Positions 1 through 9,484 of a stretch of DNA of 64,000 nt are shown here, piece after piece (position 1 is the stretch's first letter; every line of letters starts with the position of its first letter). The stretch is taken from contig CAWHTG010000004.1 of NCBI GenBank assembly GCA_963832245.1, positions 2,046,001 to 2,110,000 of the forward strand. Reading direction: 5' to 3'. The position numbers and the translations under genes are program-made. The notes beneath the pieces were generated by a model. It ran no database searches. It was not told the DNA's origin and was given only the letters and a program-made list of their open reading frames with translations. This DNA is from JABDBE01 sp963832245 (GTDB lineage Bacteria; Acidobacteriota; Terriglobia; Terriglobales; Acidobacteriaceae).

Positions 1-861
1 AATGAATCCACAGGCAATGACCATCCACTGCGGGGTGGGAGCTTTCACGGGATCGCCTCACTTACTCCGTGACGTAGGCACGGCGGGGGATTTTGTAAGC
101 CACTGCACGCGATCCTGACCGCTACGTATTCCGTCGGCCAAACGATGTAAAGTGCAGCTTGCTCATTTTGTGTCCCCACGCTGAATCCCACCAGATTACG
201 GAAGTACATTGGCGGCGCGGTCCACCGCGGTGCTCACAGCCATCCGACAAATTGATTCCCAGAATGGGCCGTGGGGGTACAGAGTACATATCTTCGATTA
301 ATCTAGATATATCGTGTCACGATATATAACTTAGAGAGATCTTATCTGCAAACCAGGGACGACGGCCTGGTGGCGAGAATAATTGATTCGCTTGACGAAC
401 GTGCGCCCCGGAAATTCGGCTTGTCTGCGCAGACTGAATCGCCGGCGAGCTCGGTTCACGATCACGAAAATCGACGAGATTCTGGCTTGTGAAAAGCAGA
501 ATGAGGCGGGGCGGACAGCGGGTGCGTTGAGGTAGGTGTTATTTGTGCGAGGTGGACGTGCAGCTAAACGATGGGCCGTGGGACGCGCCTCTGGCGAGAC
601 CCTTTCTGCTGGGTCGGGAGACACCAGGGGCGTTGCACGCAGAAGGTGGAAGGAACGAAGAGGCTGAAACGATGGAAGACGGGCTAGGTCAGGTGGGAAG
701 TAAACGCGGGGTTCAACTGGAAGGCGGCAAACCTACAATATCTAAACAAGATGGTCATACATGGTTGGCTAGCCATCGGCAAATGAATTGAAAGTGACAG
801 ACTGAAGCTCAGGGTGGCCCGTTACTCAAAAACGTCGCGCCACATTTCCGAGGGACAAGTG
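1..861. other. Gene-poor left edge, no gene recognised
   Basis: No open frame here has a recognisable domain, good start context or sensible composition. Short frames exist on both strands around 331-791, but their translations are Arg/Pro-rich and match nothing I know. The one clear structure is the palindrome at 307-327. The stretch may be decayed coding DNA, since the gene to its right (862-1568) is itself broken. Confidence 0.5.
307..327. promoter_or_regulatory. Perfect 21-bp palindrome, operator-like
   Basis: Ten-base arms ATATATCGTG and CACGATATAT are exact reverse complements around a single central T. The AT-rich, CG-containing symmetry is what dimeric winged-helix repressors bind (PadR or TetR type). 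PadR genes next to ABC permeases are frequent in acidobacteria. No regulator gene lies beside it in this window, so the cognate protein is unknown. It could instead be a remnant of a lost promoter. Confidence 0.5.
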
Positions 862-1568
862 TCATTTGAAGGTCGCTTTGAAGCCTGACGCGGGTCCGTT
901 CGTCCTAGTCTCGTACCATCCCACGATAGCGCTGTGGTCGTTGATCCCGCTTCCATAAGTGAATACCGCCTTGGGATAATTAAAACTTGTAATATTTCCC
1001 AGCCTGCAGCAGGGCACCATGGGATGCGCCATTAGAATCGAACCATTGATAAATGACGTCGCCCGCACTATTGAGGTCCTGGGCAAACGACGCTGTGGCT
1101 CCGGGAACGTCAATGGTTCCGTAGGTTTTGCCATTGTAGAGTGACGACTTGTAAAACGCCTTTCGAATTCTGCCATGACACGACGATTTTGCCCGTATCG
1201 TTGATGCCATAGGCCACAGTACTTAAAGCTCCGGGAACGTCGAGAGTTGCCGCTGGACGTGATGTAATAGCCAACCACCACAATCGCGCCATTCGGAGGG
1301 AGGTTGGCGCATGACGTGCCTATCCCTTTTGGATCGTCAACCGTTGTCACCTTTTTGCCGTTCAAAATGTAACCGTGAACTGACTGCTATCTACGTATTC
1401 CCCGACCGTCACACCTGCGTTATTGATCCCGCCGGGAAAGGTCTGTACCGCACCCGGCACGTTGTCCGTAGCGAACTTGAAGGTTAGCGGTCGCTCGTCG
1501 GTGGCAGTTGCCATCTGAACTGTGAACAGCAGCGTCAAAAAGCCGAACATCAGTTTGTGACCTTTCAA
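862..1568 (-). pseudogene. Broken HAF-repeat secreted protein gene
   Basis: The 5' part (1568 to 1362) encodes a signal peptide and a first HAF-type repeat with a G-G-I-N-N-A-G core. The homology then continues in other frames: about 1365-1255, then about 1260-1170 (Y-G-I-N-D-T-G), then about 1170-985 (D-L-N-S-A-G), then about 1000-862 (S-G-I-N-D-H-S, ending G-F-K-A-T-F-K). By position modulo 3 the reading moves 2, 0, 2, 1, 0, so at least four frame changes separate one repeat series. HAF repeats occur in extracellular proteins of unknown role. Multiple indels argue for true decay and not one sequencing error. An ATGA overlap at 1362-1365 lets the second fragment look like a separate gene, but its content is the next repeat. 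Confidence 0.75.
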
Positions 1569-1809
1569 TGGGCTCTCCTTCGCGCGTAGAACAGAGCAAT
1601 TCTACTGTGTATTCACCGGGAAAGTTCCAATATGGAACGATGAAACTGGCTCTGGTCTTGACATTGCGGTGGGCGGCCATTATTCTCTCGTAAGCTCGCC
1701 GCAGGTCCCGCCACATCGTCGCAGTCAATATCTGGCATAAAGAAGAAACGTCGGAATTTGAGGAATCAAAATATACGACGTTGCTGTCGCCATCGGGTGC
1801 AGACCTACT

Positions 1810-3012
1810 ATGAAAAGAGCCAGCCAGTGGTTGTGCTTTACGGTGTTACTGTCTGTATTTGCCCACGCCGCCGGTCAGTGTGTTACTGGCACTCGAAATG
1901 GCGTGACCACGACCTGCAACAACATTTACTCGACCCATACCAGCCCGGTTCCAGGTGAGCCAACGCTCAATTATGACTTGTACTATCCTGCCGCAGCGGG
2001 CCCGAACAACACGTTGCCGATCATCATCTTCTGGCACGGTGGCGGATATTCCATCACCGACGACAAGGAATCGCATTTAGCAGCCGATTTCACGGCGTTG
2101 GCGCAAGCTGGGTACAACCTGTACATTCCGTCCTATTCATTGACCGGAATGTTTATCCTGACCGCTGCGATTGGCTCGGGAAACACGGTGATTGACGTTG
2201 AGCAAAACCTTCACAATTTTTACCCTACCGGCTCACCGTATCAAATTCTGATCGACTCCGAGACGATGAACGTTACGGCGCAGAGCAAGTACGGTTCGAA
2301 CGAATTTTATTTGACGGTCAAGCGCACAAAAGGCGTGGCTCACGCGCAAGGCGCCTTCGTCTACATAATCGGAACGGACTGGCCGCGACCAGGCAATGAT
2401 GGCGCGCGATTCATGGCGTTTCTAGGCAAAAACGCGGGACAAGGCCACGGCGTGCCGGGGAATCGTGCGGACATCCGCCTCTGGGGTTGGTCAGCAGGAT
2501 CGCACTTGGCATTGATGCTCGATATGACGGGAACATCGCTGTTTGTAAATGACGGCGAGTTCTCGCTGTCCAACTTCGAGGCTGCAAAGGCCACGAAAAT
2601 TGACGCCATGTCGGTTCCAGCGGACTTGGCGTGCGCAACCAAGGTCGCTACCGACGGTACGGAGCCAAACTTCATAGCAACGATTGTGGGTTGCATACCG
2701 GGAGCGCAGTCGGTGAGCAAGACGAACTGTGCGGCTGTGCAGCCGAATGCTTGTTATCTCCAAAGCCGGCGAACAGAAAGTCCGGTCGGGTTCGTGACCT
2801 CAACCAACCCTGGTATTCCCGTCCAAATCCAGACCGGCGGAGAGGATACAGATGTAACTCCGGCGCCCCCGGAGGAGTTCATGCAATTCGTGCAGAAAGA
2901 TCGGAATTCAATGGTGGATCAGATCATCTATGCGACGTTTGGGCACGAGCTCGACTTAAGTTTGGGCATTGATAGTGAAGCCTTCGAGGACATGGAGAAA
3001 TTCATAGAGTGA
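1810..3012 (+). CDS. Secreted alpha/beta-hydrolase (esterase/lipase-like)
   Basis: A 400-residue protein with an N-terminal signal peptide (about 1-22, ending H-A-A-G-Q). It shows the HGGG oxyanion motif at 76-79 and the nucleophile elbow G-W-S-A-G at 226-230 with Ser228. A late Asp (G-G-E-D-T-D) and a late His (F-G-H-E-L-D) can complete the triad. This resembles the hormone-sensitive-lipase/BD-FAE type of carboxylesterases. A segment of about 60 residues between the HGGG strand and the elbow (near residues 115-185) looks like an inserted beta-rich domain. The substrate is unknown. It is transcribed alone and converges on the giant gene to its right with a 26-bp gap. Confidence 0.82.
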   Translation: MKRASQWLCFTVLLSVFAHAAGQCVTGTRNGVTTTCNNIYSTHTSPVPGEPTLNYDLYYPAAAGPNNTLPIIIFWHGGGYSITDDKESHLAADFTALAQAGYNLYIPSYSLTGMFILTAAIGSGNTVIDVEQNLHNFYPTGSPYQILIDSETMNVTAQSKYGSNEFYLTVKRTKGVAHAQGAFVYIIGTDWPRPGNDGARFMAFLGKNAGQGHGVPGNRADIRLWGWSAGSHLALMLDMTGTSLFVNDGEFSLSNFEAAKATKIDAMSVPADLACATKVATDGTEPNFIATIVGCIPGAQSVSKTNCAAVQPNACYLQSRRTESPVGFVTSTNPGIPVQIQTGGEDTDVTPAPPEEFMQFVQKDRNSMVDQIIYATFGHELDLSLGIDSEAFEDMEKFIE

Positions 3013-3038
3013 TGTGGCCGCTTCTGCACCAGAAAATA

Positions 3039-6000
3039 TCATTGCGTAATGGCGAAGGGTGAGGATGTAGTGGTGCCGCCCGGGGTCGCAACCGTTACGT
3101 TCGCCTGACCGGGCGATGCCGTCGCCGCGATGTTGAACGTCGCCGTCACCTGGCTCGCACTCGCCACCGTAATGTTGTTTACCGTGATATTCTGACCGGC
3201 ATTGATCACTACATCGCTGGCAAGGTTGGTCCCCACGATGGTTACCGGTACTGCCGCGCCGATCACTCCCGTGCTCGGCGTGATCGAACTGATGGTCGGC
3301 GCCGCCGGCGTTCCTTCTACTATCTCGATCGCGAACACTCCCGCCCCGTTCAGCACCGGCACAAACTGAATGGCGATCGTTCCGTTCGTCACCGTCACCG
3401 GGATGGGCTCATCCACTGCCTGATATTGCGCTCCCGCCGCTGCGAAAATGTCGAAATTGGCTAATACCTGTTGCCCGTTGATCAACACATTGAACAGCCG
3501 CTTTCCGCTCTGCGTGTACTGGTTCTCCTCAAACTTCAGGTTCACCGTGTAATTGCCGTTCGGCACTGCCGCCTGGTAGGTGAAGCTCGCGGTTCCGGCA
3601 TGCACTGTCTGGTACAGAACCGGGGCTGGCGTTCCGTTGATGGCATGATTGACCGTGGAAAGAAAACCACCGGTGAAACCGCTGTCCGCGCTCCACACCT
3701 GGCCCAGTGCGTCCGTATATGGCGTTTTGGATCCTGCATCTACGCGAATGGGGGTGAACAGCGGTTGAATCGTAAATCCCACGGCGTTGCTGGTGCCGTA
3801 AGAAGTATTCACCATCACCGGTGCGCTGCCCGGAGTGGCATTGCTCGCAATGCTGATAGTAGCAGTGATTTGCGTGCCACTGACCACGTTCACGTTGCTG
3901 AAGCTCAGCGACGAATTGGTGCTGGAAAGGGTAGCCCCGGCGATGAAATTTGCCCCGGTGAGCGTTACCGGCACACTGTTTCCCGCGCCGCCGCTCGCTG
4001 GCGTCAGCGAACTCAGGACCGGGACCATGCTCGCGGTTACTGTAAAGGTCACTCCGTTGGTGTTCACTCCCGCGGAGTTTACGGTGACTGTATAACCGCT
4101 CAGTCCGGCGTTGGCGGCAATCGCAAACGTTGCCGTGATCTGAGTTGCGCTCACTACAACTACGTTATTTACTGTGATCCCGCTGCCGCTCACATTCACT
4201 GTTGCGCTCGCAGCGAAGTTCGTTCCCGTTAACGTTACCGGCACGTTCGAGCCTTGCGCCCCACTCGTCGGGCTAATCGAAGTCAGCGTCGGAGTTGCGG
4301 TTATTGTGAACGTCACCCCATTCGTCGTGACCCCGGATGACGTTACCGTGACCGTGTCTCCGCCCAGCGTGGCATTCGCCGCGATCCCAAAGGTCGCTGT
4401 GACCTGCGTTGCACTGACTACCTGCACATTGCTGACGGTTACACCGCTGCCGCTCACGTTCACCGTCGCGTTTGCCGCAAAGTTCGTGCCTGTTAAAGTC
4501 ACCGGCACATTCGCACCTTGCACCCCGCTGATTGGAGCAATCGAGGTCAGTGTCGGCGTTCCTGTGACCGTGAAGGTCGCCCCATTCGTCGTCATCCCAG
4601 ATGACGTTACCGTCACCGCGTCGGCACCCACCGTGGCATTCGCCGCGATCCCAAAGGTCGCCGTGATCTGCGTTGCACTGACTACCTGCACATTACTGAC
4701 AGTTACCCCGCTCCCGCTTACGTTCACCGTCGCGTTCGCGGCAAAGTTCGTGCCCGTCAAAGTCACCGGCACATTTGTACCTTGGACGCCGCTCGTCGGG
4801 CTAATCGAGGTCAGTGTCGGACCGCTGGTGATGGCAAAGGGCGAGGATGTAGTGGTGCCGCCCGGGGTCGCAACCGTTACGTTCGCCTGACCGGGCGATG
4901 CCGTCGCCGCGATGTTGAACGTCGCCGTCACCTGGCTCGCACTCGCCACCGTAATGTTGTTTACCGTGATATTCTGACCGGCATTGATCACTACATCGCT
5001 GGCAAGGTTGGTCCCCACGATGGTTACCGGTACTGCCGCGCCGATCACTCCCGTGCTCGGCGTGATCGAACTGATGGTCGGCGCCGCCGGCGTTCCTTCT
5101 ACTATCTCGATCGCGAACACTCCCGCCCCGTTCAGCACCGGCACAAACTGAATGGCGATCGTTCCGTTCGTCACCGTCACCGGGATGGGCTCATCCACTG
5201 CCTGATATTGCGCTCCCGCCGCTGCGAAAATGTCGAAATTGGCTAATACCTGTTGCCCGTTGATCAACACATTGAACAGCCGCTTTCCGCTCTGCGTGTA
5301 CTGGTTCTCCTCAAACTTCAGGTTCACCGTGTAATTGCCGTTCGGCACTGCCGCCTGGTAGGTGAAGCTCGCGGTTCCGGCATGCACTGTCTGGTACAGA
5401 ACCGGGGCTGGCGTTCCGTTGATGGCATGATTGACCGTGGAAAGAAAACCACCGGTGAAACCGCTGTCCGCGCTCCACACCTGGCCCAGTGCGTCCGTAT
5501 ATGGCGTTTTGGATCCTGCATCTACGCGAATGGGGGTGAACAGCGGTTGAATCGTAAATCCCACGGCGTTGCTGGTGCCGTAAGAAGTATTCACCATCAC
5601 CGGTGCGCTGCCCGGAGTGGCATTGCTCGCAATGCTGATAGTAGCAGTGATTTGCGTGCCACTGACCACGTTCACGTTGCTGAAGCTCAGCGACGAATTG
5701 GTGCTGGAAAGGGTAGCCCCGGCGATGAAATTTGCCCCGGTGAGCGTTACCGGCACGCTGTTTCCCGCGCCGCCGCTCGCTGGCGTCAGCGAACTCAGTA
5801 CTGGAACCATGGCGGTGGTTACGGTGAAAGTTGCTCCATTGCTGTTCATCCCGGCGGAGGTAACGCTCACCGTATAACCACCCACTGTTGCGTTTGCGGC
5901 GATCCCAAAAGTCGCGGTGAGCTGAGTTGCGCTCACCACTTGTACATTGCTCACCGTGACGCCGCTACCGCTCACATTCACAGCGGAGTTCGCAGCGAAG

Positions 6001-8438
6001 TTCGTTCCGGTTAACGTCACTGGCACGTTCGAAGCCTGCACGCCGCTCGACGGACTGACCGTGTTGAGGGTTACTGAGTTGCCGAATTCCGAGATGGAAA
6101 ACGTCTGGGTCCCGATGGTGATACTTCCGTTCAACTGGTTCCCTTGGGTGTTTGGCGCGACGTTGTAAGAGATCGATCCCGATCCCTGGCCGGATGCCGC
6201 AGATGAGATCGTGATCCACTGACTGTTGCTTGTGGCGGTCCAGCTACATTCTGGTGTCGTAGTGATCGAAACGTTCCCTGGTCCGCCGGTTGAGGCGAAG
6301 GTGGTGTTGGGTGGCGTAAGTGTAAAATCGCAGGTCGCGATGGTGGCGACAAATGCGTCTTCTGGCCCTCCGCCGAATACTCCTTGCACCGAGTTGACTC
6401 TGGGAAAGTTTGGAGAAGAAGTTGTCCCAACGAGGTAAGCTCTGCCGGCGGTGTCCACGGCCACCTGGCTCCCTCGATCGGTTCCGCTTCCACCCAGGTA
6501 AGTTGAGAAAACGATAGCCGAGCCAGTGGAGTTGATTTTCGTCAAGAACGCGTTCGTACTACCGGCGAGGGCGTTCTGTACGGGGTTGACTGTGGGGAAA
6601 TTGATCGATGCTGTGTAACCGACGACATAAACGTTATCGGCGGCATCGAATGCAATGTCACTGGCAGCATCGCTCGCGCTTCCGCCAAGATAGGTTGAGT
6701 AGATGAGAGCAGAGCCTGAGGAGTTCAGCTTGGCTACCCAGGCATCACTGGTTCCGCCTCCGTAGTTGGGTTGGATTGCGTTCAGAATTGGGAAGTTGGT
6801 TGACGACGTGTTCCCAGTGAGATAAATATTCCCGCTGCTGTCAATCTCCGCACCGCGGACAGCATCTGCACCCGAGCCGCCTATGTAAGTCGAGAAAACG
6901 ACGCTTCCAGTCGGGCTAAGCTCGGTAAGCCAGCCTTCGTCCCCGCCGCCAGAGACGGACTGAAACGCATTGAGCACGGGAAAATTGGCGGAACCGGTAT
7001 CGCCAAAGGCGAAGAGGTCACCGCTACTGTCAACGGCTAACCCATTAGCGAAGTCAGTGGCGCTGCCGCCGATGTAAGTGCTATAAATCAACGCCGCGCC
7101 GCCAGCGGCGATTTTGGCGGCAAAAGCGTCGCCGGCCCCTCCGTAGGTGGGCTGCTCCGCATTAACTATCGGGAAGTTTAGCGAGCCGGTGCTACCCACT
7201 ACGTATGCGTTGGCATTGCCGTCGACTTCAACTCTTTCGGCGTAATCAAGTGCGCTGCCACCCAGATAGGTAGAGTAAATCAACCCGTTGCCATTGCTGT
7301 TCAGCTCTAGGATAAAAGCATCGTGGGCACCCCCATACGTTGCCTGGATCGGATTGACGGTCGGAAAATCCGCGGCGCCCGTATTGCCGACTAAGTATAA
7401 GTTCCCGTTGCCATCAATTGCGATGCCGGCGCCGAAGGCTTGATCGTTCGTTCCGCCGACGTAGGTCGAATAAATCAATGTTCCGGTGGAGCTGATTTTG
7501 GCGGCGAATGCGGCGGTCCCAGTGCCATTGAGTGGCTGCCCTGGAGGAGTACCCGGCATTGGAGTGCCAGGAAAATTCGTGGAACCGGTAGTACCACAAA
7601 AATATATATTGCCGGCTGCATCTAAGCTGATGCTCAAGCCTTGGTCATCTCCATTGCCACCGAAGTAGGTTGAAAATACCAGAACCGGATCGATGATGAG
7701 TGCTTTGCTCCTGTCATACTTGGAGACTTCAAATCCGACTCGGTTTCGACCGCGAGTTATGTAGCGGCCTTCGATACTTCTTCTACCGGTAAGCGTGTCC
7801 TGGTAAACGATGGGCTTTCGTTGGCGAACTTCTACGGATCCCTCGGTCAAAACGAGGTCGCCGTTTTCGTCGACGCGGATCCGGTCCGCTCCCTCGATGG
7901 CGAGCAGGATGCGGCGAGGATCAGCGTTTGGCGCAAGCATGAAGTCGTATTCCAATTGTTGGTGGTTGCCGTAATACGCGACTCCGATTCCTGGATACAC
8001 ATCGTGATATCGCACGCGTCCGTAATGTGGAACATCCGTTCGCCACAAACTGGAATTATTTCCGATCAGGTAGTTGCTTCGTCCCGTCTGGAGCTCGGTT
8101 CCTTCGGCAGAGGCGTGTTTATTTGCGCCCAACCACTTCATCCGCAGAGTCGTCGTCTGCGCTTGACTACGTGCACTGGACGGTGCAACGAGTTGCAGGT
8201 CAGCTTCCTCGGTAGCGAGCGAAAGAGTGTACCCGGGGCCGTGCGAGATGAAGTCTACCCCGCTTCCTACCTGCCCGCGATTTGGTTCGAAGCTCTGTGG
8301 CTGAGCCAGAACGGCTTGTCGCAAAGGGTCGTGCGACTGAGCATAGCCCAGGGTCGAAGTCAGACTGAGGGCGAGAGCGACAACCGCTCCGTTGACAATC
8401 CGAATATGGGAAACGAAGTTGGCGAACATGTTGGTCAT
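3039..8438 (-). CDS. Giant secreted SBBP/BACON/IPT/malectin repeat protein
   Basis: 1799 residues. Signal peptide about 1-34; an N-terminal domain of the kind preceding SBBP repeats (about 35-255); then about eight SBBP beta-propeller repeats (about 255-700) with cores like Y-S-T-Y-L-G-G-S and S-x-N-F-P. A BACON domain follows (about 702-786, with C-S-W-T-A), then IPT/TIG immunoglobulin-like repeats, and two copies of a malectin-like carbohydrate-binding domain (about 967-1114 and 1561-1708). Malectin and BACON domains suggest glycan or glycoprotein binding outside the cell. No sortase or PEP-CTERM anchor is visible; the protein ends F-A-I-T-Q. The last 320 or so residues repeat an internal block 594 residues upstream almost exactly at DNA level. 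The gene diverges from the epimerase gene with 32 bp between them. Confidence 0.9.
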   Translation of the reverse strand: MTNMFANFVSHIRIVNGAVVALALSLTSTLGYAQSHDPLRQAVLAQPQSFEPNRGQVGSGVDFISHGPGYTLSLATEEADLQLVAPSSARSQAQTTTLRMKWLGANKHASAEGTELQTGRSNYLIGNNSSLWRTDVPHYGRVRYHDVYPGIGVAYYGNHQQLEYDFMLAPNADPRRILLAIEGADRIRVDENGDLVLTEGSVEVRQRKPIVYQDTLTGRRSIEGRYITRGRNRVGFEVSKYDRSKALIIDPVLVFSTYFGGNGDDQGLSISLDAAGNIYFCGTTGSTNFPGTPMPGTPPGQPLNGTGTAAFAAKISSTGTLIYSTYVGGTNDQAFGAGIAIDGNGNLYLVGNTGAADFPTVNPIQATYGGAHDAFILELNSNGNGLIYSTYLGGSALDYAERVEVDGNANAYVVGSTGSLNFPIVNAEQPTYGGAGDAFAAKIAAGGAALIYSTYIGGSATDFANGLAVDSSGDLFAFGDTGSANFPVLNAFQSVSGGGDEGWLTELSPTGSVVFSTYIGGSGADAVRGAEIDSSGNIYLTGNTSSTNFPILNAIQPNYGGGTSDAWVAKLNSSGSALIYSTYLGGSASDAASDIAFDAADNVYVVGYTASINFPTVNPVQNALAGSTNAFLTKINSTGSAIVFSTYLGGSGTDRGSQVAVDTAGRAYLVGTTSSPNFPRVNSVQGVFGGGPEDAFVATIATCDFTLTPPNTTFASTGGPGNVSITTTPECSWTATSNSQWITISSAASGQGSGSISYNVAPNTQGNQLNGSITIGTQTFSISEFGNSVTLNTVSPSSGVQASNVPVTLTGTNFAANSAVNVSGSGVTVSNVQVVSATQLTATFGIAANATVGGYTVSVTSAGMNSNGATFTVTTAMVPVLSSLTPASGGAGNSVPVTLTGANFIAGATLSSTNSSLSFSNVNVVSGTQITATISIASNATPGSAPVMVNTSYGTSNAVGFTIQPLFTPIRVDAGSKTPYTDALGQVWSADSGFTGGFLSTVNHAINGTPAPVLYQTVHAGTASFTYQAAVPNGNYTVNLKFEENQYTQSGKRLFNVLINGQQVLANFDIFAAAGAQYQAVDEPIPVTVTNGTIAIQFVPVLNGAGVFAIEIVEGTPAAPTISSITPSTGVIGAAVPVTIVGTNLASDVVINAGQNITVNNITVASASQVTATFNIAATASPGQANVTVATPGGTTTSSPFAITSGPTLTSISPTSGVQGTNVPVTLTGTNFAANATVNVSGSGVTVSNVQVVSATQITATFGIAANATVGADAVTVTSSGMTTNGATFTVTGTPTLTSIAPISGVQGANVPVTLTGTNFAANATVNVSGSGVTVSNVQVVSATQVTATFGIAANATLGGDTVTVTSSGVTTNGVTFTITATPTLTSISPTSGAQGSNVPVTLTGTNFAASATVNVSGSGITVNNVVVVSATQITATFAIAANAGLSGYTVTVNSAGVNTNGVTFTVTASMVPVLSSLTPASGGAGNSVPVTLTGANFIAGATLSSTNSSLSFSNVNVVSGTQITATISIASNATPGSAPVMVNTSYGTSNAVGFTIQPLFTPIRVDAGSKTPYTDALGQVWSADSGFTGGFLSTVNHAINGTPAPVLYQTVHAGTASFTYQAAVPNGNYTVNLKFEENQYTQSGKRLFNVLINGQQVLANFDIFAAAGAQYQAVDEPIPVTVTNGTIAIQFVPVLNGAGVFAIEIVEGTPAAPTISSITPSTGVIGAAVPVTIVGTNLASDVVINAGQNITVNNITVASASQVTATFNIAATASPGQANVTVATPGGTTTSSPFAITQ
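3061..4016 (-). repeat. Direct repeat copy 2 (956 bp) at the 3' end of the giant gene
   Basis: This block matches 4843-5798 with an offset of 1782 bp (594 codons). The single mismatch I found is a at 3975 against g at 5757, and it is silent. The match ends sharply at 4017. At the other edge, 3051-3060 keeps two mismatches. The block encodes an IPT repeat, a malectin domain and a final IPT repeat. Confidence 0.9.
4030..4830 (-). repeat. Tandem IPT repeats, about 264-bp period
   Basis: Three near-identical units of about 88 codons lie between the two large repeat copies. Each reads like T-L-T-S-I-S-P-T-S-G then V-P-V-T-L-T-G-T-N-F-A-A. Recurring cores are visible on the plus strand near 4267, 4530 and 4790. 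Base divergence between units is modest, so this array is older than the 956-bp duplication but still recombinogenic. Confidence 0.75.
4843..5798 (-). repeat. Direct repeat copy 1 (956 bp) inside the giant gene
   Basis: Partner of 3061-4016, with one silent difference. Beyond 5799 the two flanks diverge at once into different IPT sequence. Such identity in a gene whose other repeats have diverged indicates a recent duplication or ongoing gene conversion. Confidence 0.9.
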
Positions 8439-8470
8439 AGAGTGATTGAGTTTTTGGTCAAATCCGCGGC

Positions 8471-9484
8471 ATGATGTATACCTGTGGAATGCCAGGACAA
8501 TCTCAGCGAGTGCTGCTTACAGGCGGTGCAGGCTTCATCGGATCAAATCTGGCAGAAGCATTACTGGGTCGAGGTGTGGCGCTTACGATTGTCGACAACC
8601 TCGATTCCTTCTATCCGCCTGCTTGGAAAAAAGACAATCTCGAAACAATCCGACAGGCCGGCCCTGTCAATTTTTTTGAAGCCGACATTTGCGATTCGAA
8701 GACTTTGCGTGAGGTCTTCGCACGCAGCCGGCCTGAGGCAGTGATCCATCTGGCTGCACGGGCTGGCGTGCGCCCTTCGATCGAGCAACCGTTGTTGTAC
8801 GAACAGGTCAACATCGCGGGCACAGTGAACATTCTGGAGTTATGCCGCGAGTACGGCGTAAAAAAATTGCTGTTCGGTTCGTCGAGTTCCGTGTACGGTG
8901 CGACTTCCAAAGCGCCTTTCTCTGAGGAACATGTGGAGCTCCGGCCCATTTCTCCGTATGCCGCCACCAAGCTCGCTGGAGAAATGCTCTGCTACACCTA
9001 CGCCCATCTCTTTGCCTTGCCCGTGATCTGCCTGCGCTTCTTCACGGTTTACGGGCCCAGACAGAGGCCTGACCTCGCCATTCACAAATTCACGGCTCTG
9101 ATGGAAGCGGGGAAGCCAGTCCCTATTTTCGGAGACGGTTCAACGGGCCGCGATTACACTTTTGTCGACGATATTGTGGCCGGAATCTTGGCGGCTATGG
9201 AACGCACGCCGCAAACAGAGAACGGCGCACCTTTTGAAATCTTCAACCTGGGCAATTCTCACCCGGTAAAGCTGACGCACCTTGTCGAGCTCCTCGAGCG
9301 GGTAACCGGTCAAAAAGCCGTTAGGGAGCAGAAACCGCTTCAGCCCGGCGATGTGCCTCTCACCTGGGCGAATATTACAAAAGCCGCTGAGGCTCTCGGC
9401 TATAGACCTGCAACGGGCCTGGAGGAGGGCCTGACCCGGTTCGTGGCTTGGTATCGGTCGACCGCAGCGAGACGCGTGACTTGA
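8471..9484 (+). CDS. UDP-glucuronate 4-epimerase-like NAD-dependent epimerase
   Basis: A 337-residue extended short-chain dehydrogenase/reductase. The dinucleotide-binding G-G-A-G-F-I-G lies at 18-24, the serine patch at 137-140, and catalytic Y163-x3-K167 in S-P-Y-A-A-T-K. The R-F-F-T-V-Y-G-P block and the G-D-G-S-T-G-R-D-Y-T-F block are typical of UDP-glucuronate/UDP-galacturonate epimerases. It would convert UDP-glucuronate to UDP-galacturonate, which fits the UDP-glucose dehydrogenase encoded next door on the other strand. UDP-glucose 4-epimerase activity is the alternative. Starts at 8471, 8474 or 8489 are all possible. Its 3' end overlaps the dehydrogenase gene by 85 bp. Confidence 0.85.
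   Translation: MMYTCGMPGQSQRVLLTGGAGFIGSNLAEALLGRGVALTIVDNLDSFYPPAWKKDNLETIRQAGPVNFFEADICDSKTLREVFARSRPEAVIHLAARAGVRPSIEQPLLYEQVNIAGTVNILELCREYGVKKLLFGSSSSVYGATSKAPFSEEHVELRPISPYAATKLAGEMLCYTYAHLFALPVICLRFFTVYGPRQRPDLAIHKFTALMEAGKPVPIFGDGSTGRDYTFVDDIVAGILAAMERTPQTENGAPFEIFNLGNSHPVKLTHLVELLERVTGQKAVREQKPLQPGDVPLTWANITKAAEALGYRPATGLEEGLTRFVAWYRSTAARRVT

Noticed and set aside
331..791. Short frames on both strands at the left edge
   Set aside because: No motif, no ribosome site and biased composition; not supportable as genes.
1362..1568. The 68-codon fragment as an intact small secreted protein
   Set aside because: The following frames continue the same HAF-repeat series, so it is the start of a broken longer gene.
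3061..5798. The repeat region as an insertion sequence or CRISPR-like array
   Set aside because: The repeats are in frame, encode protein domains, and lack terminal inverted repeats or spacers.
3471..6014. Plus-strand frames of 253 codons repeated at 3471 and 5253
   Set aside because: They are antisense shadows of the duplicated malectin region; their identity only mirrors the DNA repeat.
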